Assembly (NCBI GenBank): GCA_021234155.1
Contig: JAJEKV010000005.1
Location: 4,468,952-4,532,951 of the forward strand
From: Isoetes taiwanensis
Taxonomy: Eukaryota; Streptophyta; Lycopodiopsida; Isoetales; Isoetaceae
DNA length: 64,000 bases
Direction: 5' to 3'
Position 1 is the stretch's first letter; each line of letters starts with the position of its first letter. Positions 12,000 through 22,168 of the stretch are shown in pieces. The notes beneath the pieces are model-generated. The model worked only from the letters and a program-made list of their open reading frames with translations. It was not told the origin of the DNA and ran no database searches. Position numbers and translations under genes: made by a program.

Positions 12000-12368
12000 T
12001 ATATAGTCCTTAAATAATAATGGACTTGTATATATTTACAAGAAATTTAATGCATCCTACGGCACATTGTTTCAGTCTTACGGTGCAAGGCCCTGCCGTG
12101 CTCTAGATAACCAATGATTCTACTGAGATTCTTTTGTGATTCCTCTATATTCTTCAACATTCTATGTACTATATTTAGCATTCATGAAGATTCCTCTAGA
12201 TTCTGTTAGAATTTTCTATTTTGATTGAGGTGCTTACCCATGAGCATTTAGAACCTTTCAAAATAATCTATTTTGGATCTGTGCAACATTTCCAAAACAC
12301 CGGAGCATCTAGAACATTTTTTTTTCAAGATTTATATTGTACACCTTTATTATGAAACATTTTAGAAC
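12000..12368. other. AT-rich spacer with AGATTC/CTAGA repeats
   Basis: No gene seen. From about 12120 the word AGATTCCTCTAGATTC and the phrase ATTTAGAACCTTTC recur; this is the left part of the repeat family described at 13066-13560. Confidence 0.5.
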
Positions 12369-12369
12369 T

Positions 12370-13065
12370 TTTTTTTTTTTTTTTGAAGGACGACAAACTC
12401 TTATTCAAAATTCCAGAAGAAGTACACACATAGATGCAGAGACAGGAATAAAATCTCAGCAGACAAAGATAATCCATTGAGTGCAGCCACCTGTCTATGC
12501 ATAAGATAAGATACCCAAATATTCCTCAAAAATCAAATGTTTTTTCTCAGGAGCAAGCTGAGAACATAAGTATGCCTTCATCAATCTATCTTGTGCCTCG
12601 TGAAGAAGTTGGTCGACAGTAATTGATAAGCCCTTGAAGATATACATTCGCCTTCTTTTCCAAATAGACCACAACAACCAGCCTGAAGCTAAGTGGAAAG
12701 CCCATTGTTTTGGCAAGTCGTTCCAAGTGGAAGGATAAATGGCGAGAAGCACCTGCTGGCTAGTCAAGACCACATGGAAGAGAGATAGTAACCAGGACCA
12801 AACTGGCTGAACTTAGTCACATAGAAAAAGCAAAGGTTTCGATACTCTCAACTTGCCGCTACACACCATTGGGCGAGTTCTCAAATGCGGGATAAAACTT
12901 ATGAACCAGCACATTAACCCGCAGACATCTGTGAAGTAGTTGCCACCATAAGGTAGAAACTTTGGAATGCAGCAATTTATTCCAGACCCAGGACCACATA
13001 CGCTTCCACTGAGGAGGGGGAATACGGAGCTGCCAACCAGTGTATTGTGGCTCTTTGCAAATTCT
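12370..13065 (-). mobile_element. 5'-truncated LINE tail, minus strand
   Basis: The poly(T) run at 12370-12384 is the poly(A) tail of a minus-strand LINE. Reading leftwards from 13065, frames encode zf-RVT (STLWWQLLHRCLRVNVLVHKF), then at 12773-12495 the C-terminal tail AFHLASGWLLWSIWKRRR ... IFEEYLGILSYA. This tail is about 65% identical to the one at 4542-4755, and the 3' UTR words match too. Frameshifts at about 12780-12900 and the lost cysteines mark it as dead. It sits inside the TTCTAGAA repeat tract. I could not identify a clean target-site duplication. Confidence 0.82.
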
Positions 13066-13560
13066 TAAAAAAACTCTAAGATTTCATCAAGATTTTCTTA
13101 GATTCCCTTAGATATTATGAAGATTCCCTTAGATTCAACTAGATTTTAAGAGATTCCCTTAGACTTGTAAATATTTTTCTAGATTCTCTTACAATTTATG
13201 AGATATCCTTAGATTCCCTTTAATTCTCCTGGATTCCCTTACATTCTAGAAATTTCTAGAACATTCTAGAACTTTCTGGAACATTCTGAAACTTTCAAAA
13301 CATCCTAGAATTTCATGGAAGTATTTCCCTATTCCCTTACATTCCCGAAGATTCCCCTACATTCTAGAACTTATTAGAACAATTTGGGACTTTCTGGAAG
13401 GATGCTCTTAGATTCCCCCTACATTCTCTTATATTCCAAAACATTTTAGAATTCTGGAACTTTCTAGAACATTCTAGAAGTTTTTAAAACTTTCTAGAGC
13501 CTCCAGAACATTCTAGAACTTTCTTGAACTATCTAGAATGTTATATTCTATTTTATCTTA
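13066..13560. repeat. TTCTAGAA / AGATTCCCTTAG repeat tract
   Basis: The tract consists of degenerate copies of AGATTCCCTTAGATTC followed by many copies of TTCTAGAACATTCTAGAAC. Several positions satisfy the heat-shock-element consensus nTTCnnGAAnnTTCnnGAAn by base pattern (for example around 13255-13275 and 13460-13475). A related tract in inverted orientation lies at 37600-38140. It is probably a decayed satellite or transposon interior; heat-shock regulation is not demonstrated. Confidence 0.7.
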
Positions 13561-13604
13561 ATTAGAATATTACCCTTAAGTATGTTTGAAACATAAATTA
13601 TTTG

Positions 13605-13680
13605 CGGAATTAATGCTTGGTCTAGTGGTTAGAATGGGGGGCTAGGGGGTTGATAATCAGGGTTCAAATCTCTCACACAA
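13605..13680 (+). repeat. tRNA-derived SINE-like head
   Basis: TGGTCTAGTGGTTAGAATG (A box, 13618-13636) and GGTTCAAATCTC (B box, 13661-13672) stand about 40 bases apart, as in tRNA genes and tRNA-derived SINEs. The flanks do not form an acceptor stem and the anticodon arm is not well formed, so a SINE fragment is more likely than a tRNA gene. Confidence 0.55.
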
Positions 13681-13689
13681 TATAAAATT

Positions 13690-14075
13690 TTTAAAAGCCT
13701 TTCCTTAAGCGACGAGCATTCAACATGAGCCTTAGGATCTTAGACTCAATCAACGATCGAGATCTCACCATATAAAAGCAACATGAGCCGTAGGATCTAT
13801 TACATATAATTCCCAAAGCCATGTGGACCGTAGAATATGTGCCAAGCCACCTGAGCCCGTAGGATCTCGGATCGACGATCAGGATCAAGAGCAACCTGGG
13901 CCGTTAGATCAATTACATATAATTCCCAAAGCCATGTGCACCGTAGGATATGTCCCCAAGCAACGTGAGAGACGTCGTCTATACGGATCTATATATAAAC
14001 TCCCAAGCCATCTGGGCCGTAGGATACGTCCCAAAGCCACGTGAGCCGTCGGATCTCGGACGGAAGGTCGGATAA
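13690..14075. repeat. Degenerate repeat with CACGTG and CCGTAGGATC words
   Basis: About seven copies of a 50-70 bp unit with the core GCCACGTGAGCCGTAGGATCT, each varied (for example 13820-13835, 13848-13867, 14035-14060). The phrase CATATAATTCCCAAAGCCATGTG occurs twice (13803-13825 and 13915-13937). The last unit continues into CGGATCTCGGACGG. No coding capacity. Confidence 0.65.
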
Positions 14076-14079
14076 GCAC

Positions 14080-15715
14080 TACAAACATAAGAACATAGAA
14101 ATATTAGAATTAGATATATCCCTTGTCATATTTTGAACCATTTGGAAGGCTTATTTGGAGAAATGTAGCGTTCTCTACAAAGCTGAGAAAGATGCATCAA
14201 AGGTCATATAGTTTAATTTTTTATTCTTAAACTTAAGCTTCACGGTCTTCACTTTCATTCATTAATAAACATCACTAGCTAGTAAATGATGAATTTTCAG
14301 CCTATAATTTTGGAATTTTTAACCTCTAATATGGTTGTACATCATCTTTAAATTCAGTTAATTGCATGGTTAAACCCCAATTACATTATATGCAAGTTGA
14401 TAGAGTAATTTTCTATGTAGATATAAGAAGAATACATCATTCGTTACCCTCGTGATACTTACAGGTGATGATTCTAGAGCATTTTAACATATAATTTTGT
14501 CCTAAATTCTGTTTAGTAAATTCTCTACTAGATTTTGAAGTCGATATAACTTATGAACATTCCAAAAAAATATAAGATTGTACTACATATAGTTAAGAAC
14601 CCATTGCCACAAGAGTCAAACCAAAACTTGTAATAATAAGAGAGAAATAATTCCTAAACCGCAAGCAGCGTTTTTGAACAAAATAGGGTTTGTCGGCTTC
14701 CACAGATGTTAGATGATAGCAACCAAAGCTGAAAACATACAAATCAATCTGTTCTATCGTAAATAGACAAATACTTCCAACAGCTTTCCCATGAGATTGG
14801 CGACCTGGAAATCTGGGTCCAGGTCAGAAACCTCAGCGTTAAGAAATGCTTGGTGATTACTTTTGATTCAGGTCAAAAACCTGAGTCTTTGAGGTTGAGG
14901 CGCCCACGGGAACCTGCACTCCCTTATCTGGACCTCAAGAAAACCTTGAGGTCGGAGATCCATGGGAAAGCACCCTTAGGCCTGTTTATGCTAGAAAAAC
15001 CTAAGAATGCAGTTCTGGACTGTTGCAGAAACTGTCAAATTCTCTAATATTTGAACAATCAAGTTGAGTTCATTGGTCTTGAAATTCTCGAAGATCATTA
15101 AGAATCAAGTAAAGATTGATATGGTGGTGATATATCCGAAATTGAAACTTCTATTCTCCAATATATTAGTTTAAGTGGCAGTGGGTCAACTGGACCAATT
15201 CTGGTCCATGGACCAGGAATAGTCCCCGAGACCACTCTAGTATTAATTTCCATTTGACAATTTGTAGGTGTGTAGGTTACCAAAAGGACATCTCCTATAG
15301 GATATATACAAAGTGACCTTAAACATATTACATACTTGACGTGCCTCTAGGGTAACAAGCTCAGTCAAATATTTGTTTAATTGAAGGAGGCTAAAGAATG
15401 TCAATTGATAGGTCTACAAAGTATGTAATAAGTGTTTGACTCAACTATTACAAATATGCATGTGTTTATTAACTAGGCTTATAGGTCACCAAAAGGACTA
15501 TTCTATTCTATTCTATTCTATTCTATTCTATTCTATTCTATATGGGACCTATATGACATGATCTTAAATATCTTAAGAACTTTGTCCTATATACCATGTG
15601 GGTGGTTGGAGTTATTGCCAGTGTCAATTTAATTTTTTATTTATATTTGGTCGCGTTGTTTGAACGTGGAAATTTTTTTTATCAAAAATTGTGGAATCTT
15701 TTTCTACTCATACTC
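14080..15715. other. AT-rich intergenic DNA with (TTCTA)n microsatellite
   Basis: No gene recognised. A pure (TTCTA)n run of about 8.5 copies lies at 15499-15541. A 65-codon plus-strand ORF at 14850-15047 has no recognised similarity and is not annotated as a gene. Confidence 0.6.
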
Positions 15716-15719
15716 TGCT

Positions 15720-15960
15720 TCCTTGTCTTGATGAAATGAACGTGGAAATACCAAATTCAAATTGTGGAACTTTATGGGAATGAAGAAAAGCATTTTAAAG
15801 TCAGCTCTTCTCTGTATGTTTCTCTTCTCGTCGTACTGAAATAAACGTGCAGGAGAAGCGCTTCAATTACGAGTAGGAGGAGAATTTGGTAGTTGTGGAG
15901 GAAGAGGAGGAGGAGAGGATGAGCATGCAGGAGGAGGAGGAGGAGCAATTGGTGAGTTAA
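15720..15960 (+). pseudogene. Decayed copy of the 5' end of the TPR-J gene
   Basis: 15724-15745 (CTTGTCTTGATGAAATGAACGTG) and 15836-15875 (CTGAAATAAACGTGCAGGAGAAGCGCTTCAATTACGAG) repeat, with small changes, the sequence around the start of the gene at 16912 (CTTGATGAAATGAGCGTGCAGGAGGAGCGATACAATTTCGATG). In this copy the ATG has become ATA and a stop follows the NYE codons. 15895-15950 is a GGA-rich purine tract derived from the same words. This is most simply a tandem duplication of the 5' exon that has decayed. Confidence 0.55.
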
Positions 15961-16911
15961 ATCAATACAATTCAATTGTCTAAGTTTCTCTACTTGTCCT
16001 GATGATGAAAGAACATTTGCCGAGTTAAATCGTCATGTGTTGTCATGTATTTTCTATTAAAACAAGATGCTTTCACACACGGCTTGCCAGAATGAAAACC
16101 AATAACTTAGAAAAGTAGTAACTTACTTGTTAATAAAAAATCAGAAAAAAAAAACTGGTACAATTCCACAAAAAAAAATTCAAATTTTGATAGAAGGTGA
16201 TATCATCTACTGCTTCGTATGCTGCATCTTCAGAACAGAAAGAATAATAATGAAAAGTAAAGATAAGTTCTGCCTCTAGCACGTTGACACGTAGCATTGA
16301 TTGAGTTTTAGGAATGCCAGGCTCCTTCTGCATCGTCCTATCCTTCCTTCCTGGGCTCATTTACCTTGCAGTACGGGGTGTTAACTTACATTCTTTGGTT
16401 TCCCACTTGCATTGTGGTCATTTTCAAAAGCATAAAATTGAAGTTAAGTTATTTCCACATTAATAGAATGTCACAAAATAGAAGGCAAGGGTTCCTTTAC
16501 CACATGCTTCATTTGTTTACATGGAGGATATAGGCCAGCTCTATCACTGGAATCCCATATTTTGCAAACATCTTCATTTCTTGAGTACCCTGCTCATGGC
16601 ACGATAGATATCAGTTATCTCATAAGTAAGTTATATTAGGCATCTCATAGATCTAAATTCATAGTAGAAGAACCCTCAAGCAGAAGCATCAATACCTTCG
16701 AAATTGAATTAACTTTTTATGGCTTTAGAACCGTCGAAATACAGGCAAGATATCTACAATCTATATCAAATATTCCGTCCTATATTTTAATCCTGAGCTT
16801 CCATCCTTAGGGTTTGCTTTTGGCACCCAAAAACACCATTAGTAGTGTGCATTTAGATTTTCAATGTTTGGCTCCCTTCTGGCATGATGAAATGATTTTT
16901 GTCTTGATGAA

Positions 16912-18300
16912 ATGAGCGTGCAGGAGGAGCGATACAATTTCGATGGCACCAACAGCGAATCGGTTAAGATGCGGCAGAAGGGCAACAAATTTTACAAGCA
17001 AGCTTGCAATGGAGGGTTTGGCCTTCCCATACGGAAGAGTAAATTTGAAGCAGCTCAGCGGTGTTACTTTGAGGCATTGGCCTTGAAGCAAGACAAGGAT
17101 GAGGAAGTTTCCTGCTACAAAAACATGGGTGCCTTACATTTCCAATGGTGTAAATTCGAAAGTCAGATGGATTGCTCAGAAAATCCAGCTAACATGAAGT
17201 TTCACCTGGCACAAGGTGTGGAATTTAATCTCAAGGCCTTGCATCATGGAACTTCCAAGACTCAAGAATGGAAGGATCAAGTGAAGAATAGTCTCATCAA
17301 GATGATTCAGTGGGCAGCTGAGGAATCTGAGCCATTTTCTCTCCTTAGAAGCTTCCTCCAGGCTCTTCTTGAATCTGTTTATAAATCTGCATGCAATGCT
17401 GTTATAATAATTGGGCATAAGGTTTTGGCAGAATGTATGTTCAAGCAAGGAATCAAAGAATTTAGCAATTGTGGAAGCTCTGGCTACGTTAAGTGTCTCA
17501 ACATCATGCATAATTGTCACCAGCCGCTTACAGTAGCCCAAGAACTGATGTCAAGTTCAAATGCAGAAGAAATTCTTGTTGAAGAATTGAAGGAACTGAA
17601 AGAACAGGTTTATTTGTATGTGGCCATGTGTGAGTCAATTCAAGCTAGGGTTAAAGGTGATGCATTTGTTGATAAAGCTTTGCTGGAGGATGAGGAAATC
17701 CAGATGGATTATGCATGGGATGCTATGGACATGTATAGGCAAGCTGCCTTGTTGACTCGAGAACGAGATATTGAGAATGAAGCCCTAGCTATGAGCCGAA
17801 TGGGCAAGCTATATTCAGAAGTGATGAAGGATGGTGAAAGAGCTCATAAATGTCATTATCAAGCTACCAGACTCGCTTTGTCTATTGTAAGAATCTGCCC
17901 TCGGATTGTCACTGAAGACTGGTATATCTACTCCAATAAAAAAGTCCTGGAACATCAAAGAGAGGCTCAGAAGGTCGAAGCCAGCGAACATGATAAACAC
18001 AGAGAACCAATAAGACTGAAATTAGATGCCAAATTGAAAACTCTAGCAAAGAAAGCCTCTGATATGAGTGCAGAGTCTTTCTTAAAATATGTCTATGAAG
18101 AGCACCCTAATCCAGATCCCACAAAACAGTATCTTGGATCCCTTGAGAAATCTGTGGTGAAGGCAAGGCTCAGAACAGCTATTCTCCACTACCACCCAGA
18201 CCATAATAACCATTATGGAGAAGAATGGCTTGTTACATGTGAAGAGGTCGTCAAACATCTGAACAACAAATACGAGTGCTATAAATCAACTGGTTATTAA
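16912..18300 (+). CDS. TPR protein with C-terminal J-domain-like segment
   Basis: A single 462-codon open frame from an ATG at 16912 to a TAA at 18298. Residues ~18-160 look like TPR helices (KMRQKGNKFYKQA, AAQRCYFEALALKQDKDEEVSCYKNMGALHF), the classical start of a TPR carboxylate-clamp-like array. Residues ~215-330 hold further helical repeats (AWDAMDMYRQAALLTRERD, ALAMSRMGKLYSEV). The C-terminus (about 405-455) is a J-domain-like hairpin with an intact HPD tripeptide at 428-430 (AILHYHPDHNNHYG) and a conserved tryptophan after it. J domains stimulate Hsp70 ATPase and TPRs bind chaperone or client tails, so a co-chaperone role in the cytosol is a fair inference. No signal peptide or membrane segment. 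An upstream exon cannot be excluded. The frame is free of stops, unlike its neighbours, so it is probably a real gene. Confidence 0.75.
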   Translation: MSVQEERYNFDGTNSESVKMRQKGNKFYKQACNGGFGLPIRKSKFEAAQRCYFEALALKQDKDEEVSCYKNMGALHFQWCKFESQMDCSENPANMKFHLAQGVEFNLKALHHGTSKTQEWKDQVKNSLIKMIQWAAEESEPFSLLRSFLQALLESVYKSACNAVIIIGHKVLAECMFKQGIKEFSNCGSSGYVKCLNIMHNCHQPLTVAQELMSSSNAEEILVEELKELKEQVYLYVAMCESIQARVKGDAFVDKALLEDEEIQMDYAWDAMDMYRQAALLTRERDIENEALAMSRMGKLYSEVMKDGERAHKCHYQATRLALSIVRICPRIVTEDWYIYSNKKVLEHQREAQKVEASEHDKHREPIRLKLDAKLKTLAKKASDMSAESFLKYVYEEHPNPDPTKQYLGSLEKSVVKARLRTAILHYHPDHNNHYGEEWLVTCEEVVKHLNNKYECYKSTGY

Positions 18301-19019
18301 ACTGTAAGAAGTGCTAAATATGTGATAGTCACAGTGAATTACTTTTCAGTTTCTCCGTTCATCCTCCAAGATTATAAGGAGAGGATGTTTTGTCAAAGAG
18401 ATCCTTTTTTTCTTGCTGACAATGTGGTATAATAATGTGCAGAAGTTATTGTGCTTTTGTGCTGGATCCTCTTGCACATGCGCAAGCAACTATATGCTCG
18501 CTGAATGGATGTTCAAGTTCCAATACTCTCTTCTGAAGTTGTCGTATGGATGGGGCTAATATGCAGTCTTAATTTCAGTCTGATTGACCATCTCAGAACT
18601 ACAGATTGCTTGCTATAGAAAGCTTACTGTAAACTGATCTAAGCTAGGCTGTATTATGGTGGTAGCTGTCGAGACCATGGATAAACAGTGGATATTCATA
18701 ACTAGAAACAAAGCATATACCTTTTTGCAGGTTAAAGGAAGAATGACCTATTGGGTGCAAGTGTTTTATGGTCCATATTTGCATGATCCTATTGCAGTGC
18801 TGAATGACCATCCCATTTGGTGGTTTAGTTGTTTGGCATTATGACATTGACATTATCTGTATCTAGTATTGGATAAGCTGAAATTGCACTCAAATTGTGT
18901 TTTTAGATGCAATTTATATAAGATATTAATCCCTTTTCACAATCTTGCCATTTCATCTCATGCAGTTCAGCCGTTTAAGGAAGAAGGTGCATTCATTTTA
19001 ATCTTGATGCTTTATATTA
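18301..19019. other. 3' flank of TPR-J gene, nothing coding recognised
   Basis: AT-rich sequence with no clear domain. It probably contains the 3' UTR of the upstream gene (AATAAT at 18430 is a weak polyadenylation signal). The small ORF 18656-18844 has no recognised similarity and may be an intron or exon relic of the kinase pseudogene that follows. Confidence 0.45.
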
Positions 19020-19400
19020 ATGTTTGAACAGCTCAAGATGGGGTTTTCACTTGAATTCCTAATCTGTTGCTTCTGTGTGGAAAACATGCCATGTGTAAGA
19101 GTATATGAGAAAGGATCTCTCAATACTTTCCTATTTTCTAGAGATAATGAGCACACTAAACTGTTGAATTGGAGCAATACATTCGCAGTTTCCCTGAGAA
19201 CAGCAAAAACTTTAGCCTATCTTCAAAAAGAATGCAAACATTGCATAGCTCATTCTGATATCAAACCTGAGAACATCTTGTGTGATGAAAGCTTATGCCC
19301 TAAGGTTTGAGATATTGGACTTGCAAGGCTCATTGCTAGAGATTTGGCACCATGATCACTACCATGAAAAGTACGCGAGAAGTTCATAGCCTCGTTTCTT
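19020..19400 (+). pseudogene. Receptor-like Ser/Thr kinase fragment (SD2-5-like)
   Basis: The reading frame gives kinase subdomains in order: the hinge (VYEKGSLNTFLF), helix E (LNWSNTFAVSLRTAKTLAYLQKEC) and the catalytic loop HSDIKPENILCD (the usual HRD/HCD with a serine in the middle). It then gives CPKV, where a TGA stop (19308-19310) takes the place of the residue before the DFG equivalent DIGLARL. The activation segment GTRGY survives as STREV at about 19370 in another frame. The N-lobe, the C-lobe and the extracellular lectin domains are absent. The wording is closest to G-type lectin S-receptor-like kinases. This is a dead gene fragment. Confidence 0.75.
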
Positions 19401-20539
19401 TCTGTGACAACTTTCCCTTATTCCACATTCCTCCTCCAATTACTCCATGCAAATGGGAGGCAGAAGAACTAACGAGAGAGTTGTCTACCGTTGTACCACG
19501 TTTTAGACAATCCTGAAGGCTGCAAATACCATTCTATGTTATCGACTATGGATTTGCAAATTATGCGAGGTAAAATCTTGCAGTTATATCTTCTTTTGGT
19601 TTTTGTAGCTGAGTTAGAGTAGAAATTTGAGGCAAATATCATGGAGTTACTATCAATCCATTTCATCAAATTGCATCAGAGAGATTTAGTTTCTAAACTC
19701 TTCAGTTTTTCTGCGACAAATTTACACTCCAAAGTCAATATTTTTTATTTAAAAAAAAACACATCTCCAGGGTAATGGTTTTCCTCTAATGCCTTGTTCA
19801 TCTTAGGAGATCAACCATATATGTTGCCAAAGCACGAATAATGTTTGAAGTTTGATCCCTTTTTCCAACAATAAGATTTATCTCTTCCTGCTTCTTCATG
19901 TTCAACTAGGTTGTTCAAGCATTCCAAATTCTGAGCTCATTATATTGACAGTTATGAGTGTGTCTTCTTGTTGCATTGACTAATTTTTTGTACGATTCTC
20001 ATTCTGACATGAGCAATAAACTTGGGGAAGATATGTCATGCCCAAGCCACCAGAAATCCTGCAAGCTCATGCTTCTGTACATTGTCATTGTGCGGGGATG
20101 AGAATGATTGTTCACATGGTCACTGCAATGTGGAAGCAATAGGGTCACATTTGGATCTATGGGCTGCCCTCACGATTCTTGGTCTTCAAGAACCACTATC
20201 CGCATGATCATGGAGTTATGGTGTTTGTTCTTTCGTCAATCTATGATTTTCTTCATGACCATTAAACAACTCGTTAAACTTTTCTTAATCTTGAATCTTG
20301 AGATTCTTGCCAATTTAATTGTGCTCTCTTGACGAGTTGTTTGACATTGAAAGGATGCTAGTTGATGGAAAGCCATAAAAGAAAGTTAAGTGTTTGTCAG
20401 GGATTGCATCATCGAACTTTTGCTAGTGATGGTTGGGACCTTGAGGTTTGGAATGACTTGCATTAATTCTGGTTATTTTGGCTAAAGGATGGAATGATGC
20501 ATCAATTAATATGTAAATTGGTAAGATGTCGCTGGAAAA
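19401..20539. other. Intergenic stretch, nothing recognised
   Basis: No domain or repeat recognised. Short ORFs at 20022-20332 show no similarity I can name. Confidence 0.5.
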
Positions 20540-20544
20540 GAAGA

Positions 20545-20997
20545 TGTAACGTTCCTAAACGACATGCCCTTATCCAACTGGGCAAAACCTTCTAGACGTT
20601 TATGAGTAGTCGCTTCTACCCATTTATGCCAGTGTCTCAGGAACGCGACACCAATATCTACTCGAGCGGTATCCCATGGGTCCGTTACAATATCTACTCG
20701 AGCGGTATCCCATGGGTTCGTTACAATCTCTCCTACTAGACTATACTCGAGGACGAGCATCACAAACCAAGTCATGACCTACCGTCCAACGCTATTCCGG
20801 GTCATACTTGCCCCCATAGAGACTCGAACTCGAGCCCTGCTCTGATACCAACTGTAACCTTCCTAACCGACATGCCCTTAGCCAACTGGGCAAAACCGTC
20901 TAGATGTTTATGAGTAGTCGCTTCTACCCATTTATGCCGGTGTCTTGGGAACGCGACACCAAGATCTATTTGAGCGGTCTCCCATGGGTCTGTTACA
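20545..20997 (-). mobile_element. Complete TRIM element (145-bp LTRs, 5-bp TSD)
   Basis: Two 145-bp direct repeats (20545-20689 and 20853-20997) start TGTAAC and end GTTACA. The left one is followed by a 36-bp duplication of its own end (20690-20725). The interior is only about 130 bp. On the minus strand a primer-binding site TGGTATCAGAGCAGGG (20850-20835), complementary to initiator tRNA-Met, follows the right LTR. A short purine tract (AGTAGGAGAGAT) precedes the left LTR. The exact 5-bp duplication GAAGA flanks the whole at 20540-20544 and 20998-21002. With no coding capacity, this is a terminal-repeat retrotransposon in miniature, moved in trans by other elements. Confidence 0.92.
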
Positions 20998-21002
20998 GAA
21001 GA

Positions 21003-22168
21003 GGCAAAAAATAGAGAAGCACCATCCTCGGTTGTATATGTAAGGTAGAAGTAAGTGCTCTTATATCCCGGTGGTTGGTTAAATGTATGGAACAATGCTA
21101 GGTTTGTGAGAGCCTATGAACAATGCTTAAGGAGATAAATTCAAGGGTTCAGGAAGTTTGCTAGCTATGTTGAGTAGGTGGTTTTTGACGCGCCAACTTC
21201 TCTGTTTTCGCCCGGTCCTCCTCTTGCCCATTGCCCTGATTCTCTGGGTTTTTCTGGTTATCAGGATCCTGTTGTTGTTCTTCTTGGTCTTGATGTTGCT
21301 CGTAATCCTCCTGAGTGTCTAGATTTGGGTTTAGATTTTCTTCATCTCTGGCTTGCTCTCGAGCCTCCCTCGCCTTCTGTTCTACTGCAAGAACTTGGAC
21401 GCTTGTGGATCCGTTTGGCATAACCACTCAAGCAGTCTGTTTGGTGCAGGCCATATTTTGAAATAAGTCGATCGCCTTCCGAGCGCCTAGAAATCGCCTT
21501 CTTGGTCAGAGAGCAGCAAGCTGGAGAAGTATGGTGAAAATGAAGAACCCTAAGGGTCTATTTATAGGTCTGGGAGTTTTAGGGTTTCGACCTGCAATTT
21601 CATGTCCTGCCATTATGTAAAACATTAATGTTTGCTAGATTAAAAAATTAGGTTCTTTTAGACAAAAAATACTGCTACCACTCACACAGTGCGCGAGAAG
21701 CACTTTCAAAACTTTTGAAAAGGTCCTGGGTGCACTCTGTGAGAGGTTACTCTTTTTTGGCTCTATTTTTTGTTTTTCAAACAGTTTCTTAGTGTTAGAA
21801 CATGTTTTCCTGGCTTAAATTCAACTGAGCTATCAGATTACTCTAATCATGCATCTTTCTAGGTCAAAATTGGTCAAACACTCACACAGTGCGCGAGAGG
21901 CTTGTTCAAAAAATTTGAAAATGCCCTGGACGCACTCTGTGAGGGGTTGCTCCCTAATGGCCAAAAATTTTCAGGGTTTCTACTATTTCTTTCCTAATTA
22001 ATATTATCTTACTTTATTGTTCTAAGGATTGGAAAATTAATTTTTTTTCCAATTTTCGAGGTTCATGCTTGGGTTGTTATTCCCAAAGCTGAAGGTCTAC
22101 TGTCAGTCCTATCAGGGAAATGGTCAGTGCCCGATCTTGGTCTACCAAGATCATGGCTCTGATACCAT
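21003..22168 (-). mobile_element. Internal region of an LTR-retrotransposon remnant
   Basis: On the minus strand this region follows a primer-binding site: GGCTCTGATACCA at 22155-22167 is the reverse complement of the iMet PBS, one base from an LTR edge TGTGACG at 22169. 21161-21427 (minus) is an 88-codon frame, glutamine/glutamate rich and probably coiled coil, of the same character as the charged stretch in ORF B of element 2. No gag, protease or RT is recognisable, so most of the element is missing. 21681-21760 and 21880-21960 are two copies of an ~80-bp segment with stem-loop potential. Confidence 0.5.
21161..21427 (-). CDS. Charged coiled-coil ORF, element-associated
   Basis: 88 codons starting MVMPNGSTSVQ. 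Residues 15-80 are almost entirely E, Q, D, N, R and K (EQKAREAREQARDEE, EQHQDQEEQQQDPDNQ), predicted to be coiled coil or disordered. No domain recognised. It lies in the internal region of the LTR-element remnant on the same strand. The resemblance to the C-terminal part of the 53330-53905 ORF is compositional and could be coincidental. It may not be expressed. Confidence 0.3.
   Translation of the reverse strand: MVMPNGSTSVQVLAVEQKAREAREQARDEENLNPNLDTQEDYEQHQDQEEQQQDPDNQKNPENQGNGQEEDRAKTEKLARQKPPTQHS

Noticed and set aside
13605-13680. A functional tRNA gene
   Set aside because: A and B boxes are present, but the ends do not pair as an acceptor stem and the anticodon arm is poor; SINE fragment preferred.
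15499-15541. (TTCTA)n as a telomere-variant or regulatory array
   Set aside because: A plain short microsatellite of about 8.5 units; nothing else supports a function.
16130-16360. Minus-strand 76-codon ORF upstream of the TPR-J gene
   Set aside because: No domain, low-complexity hydrophobic end from a T-rich tract, no support from neighbours.
21161-21427. Homologue of element 2 ORF B without the H3 part
   Set aside because: Similarity to the charged coiled coil is by composition (E/Q/R-rich) only; no collinear specific residues outside that stretch.
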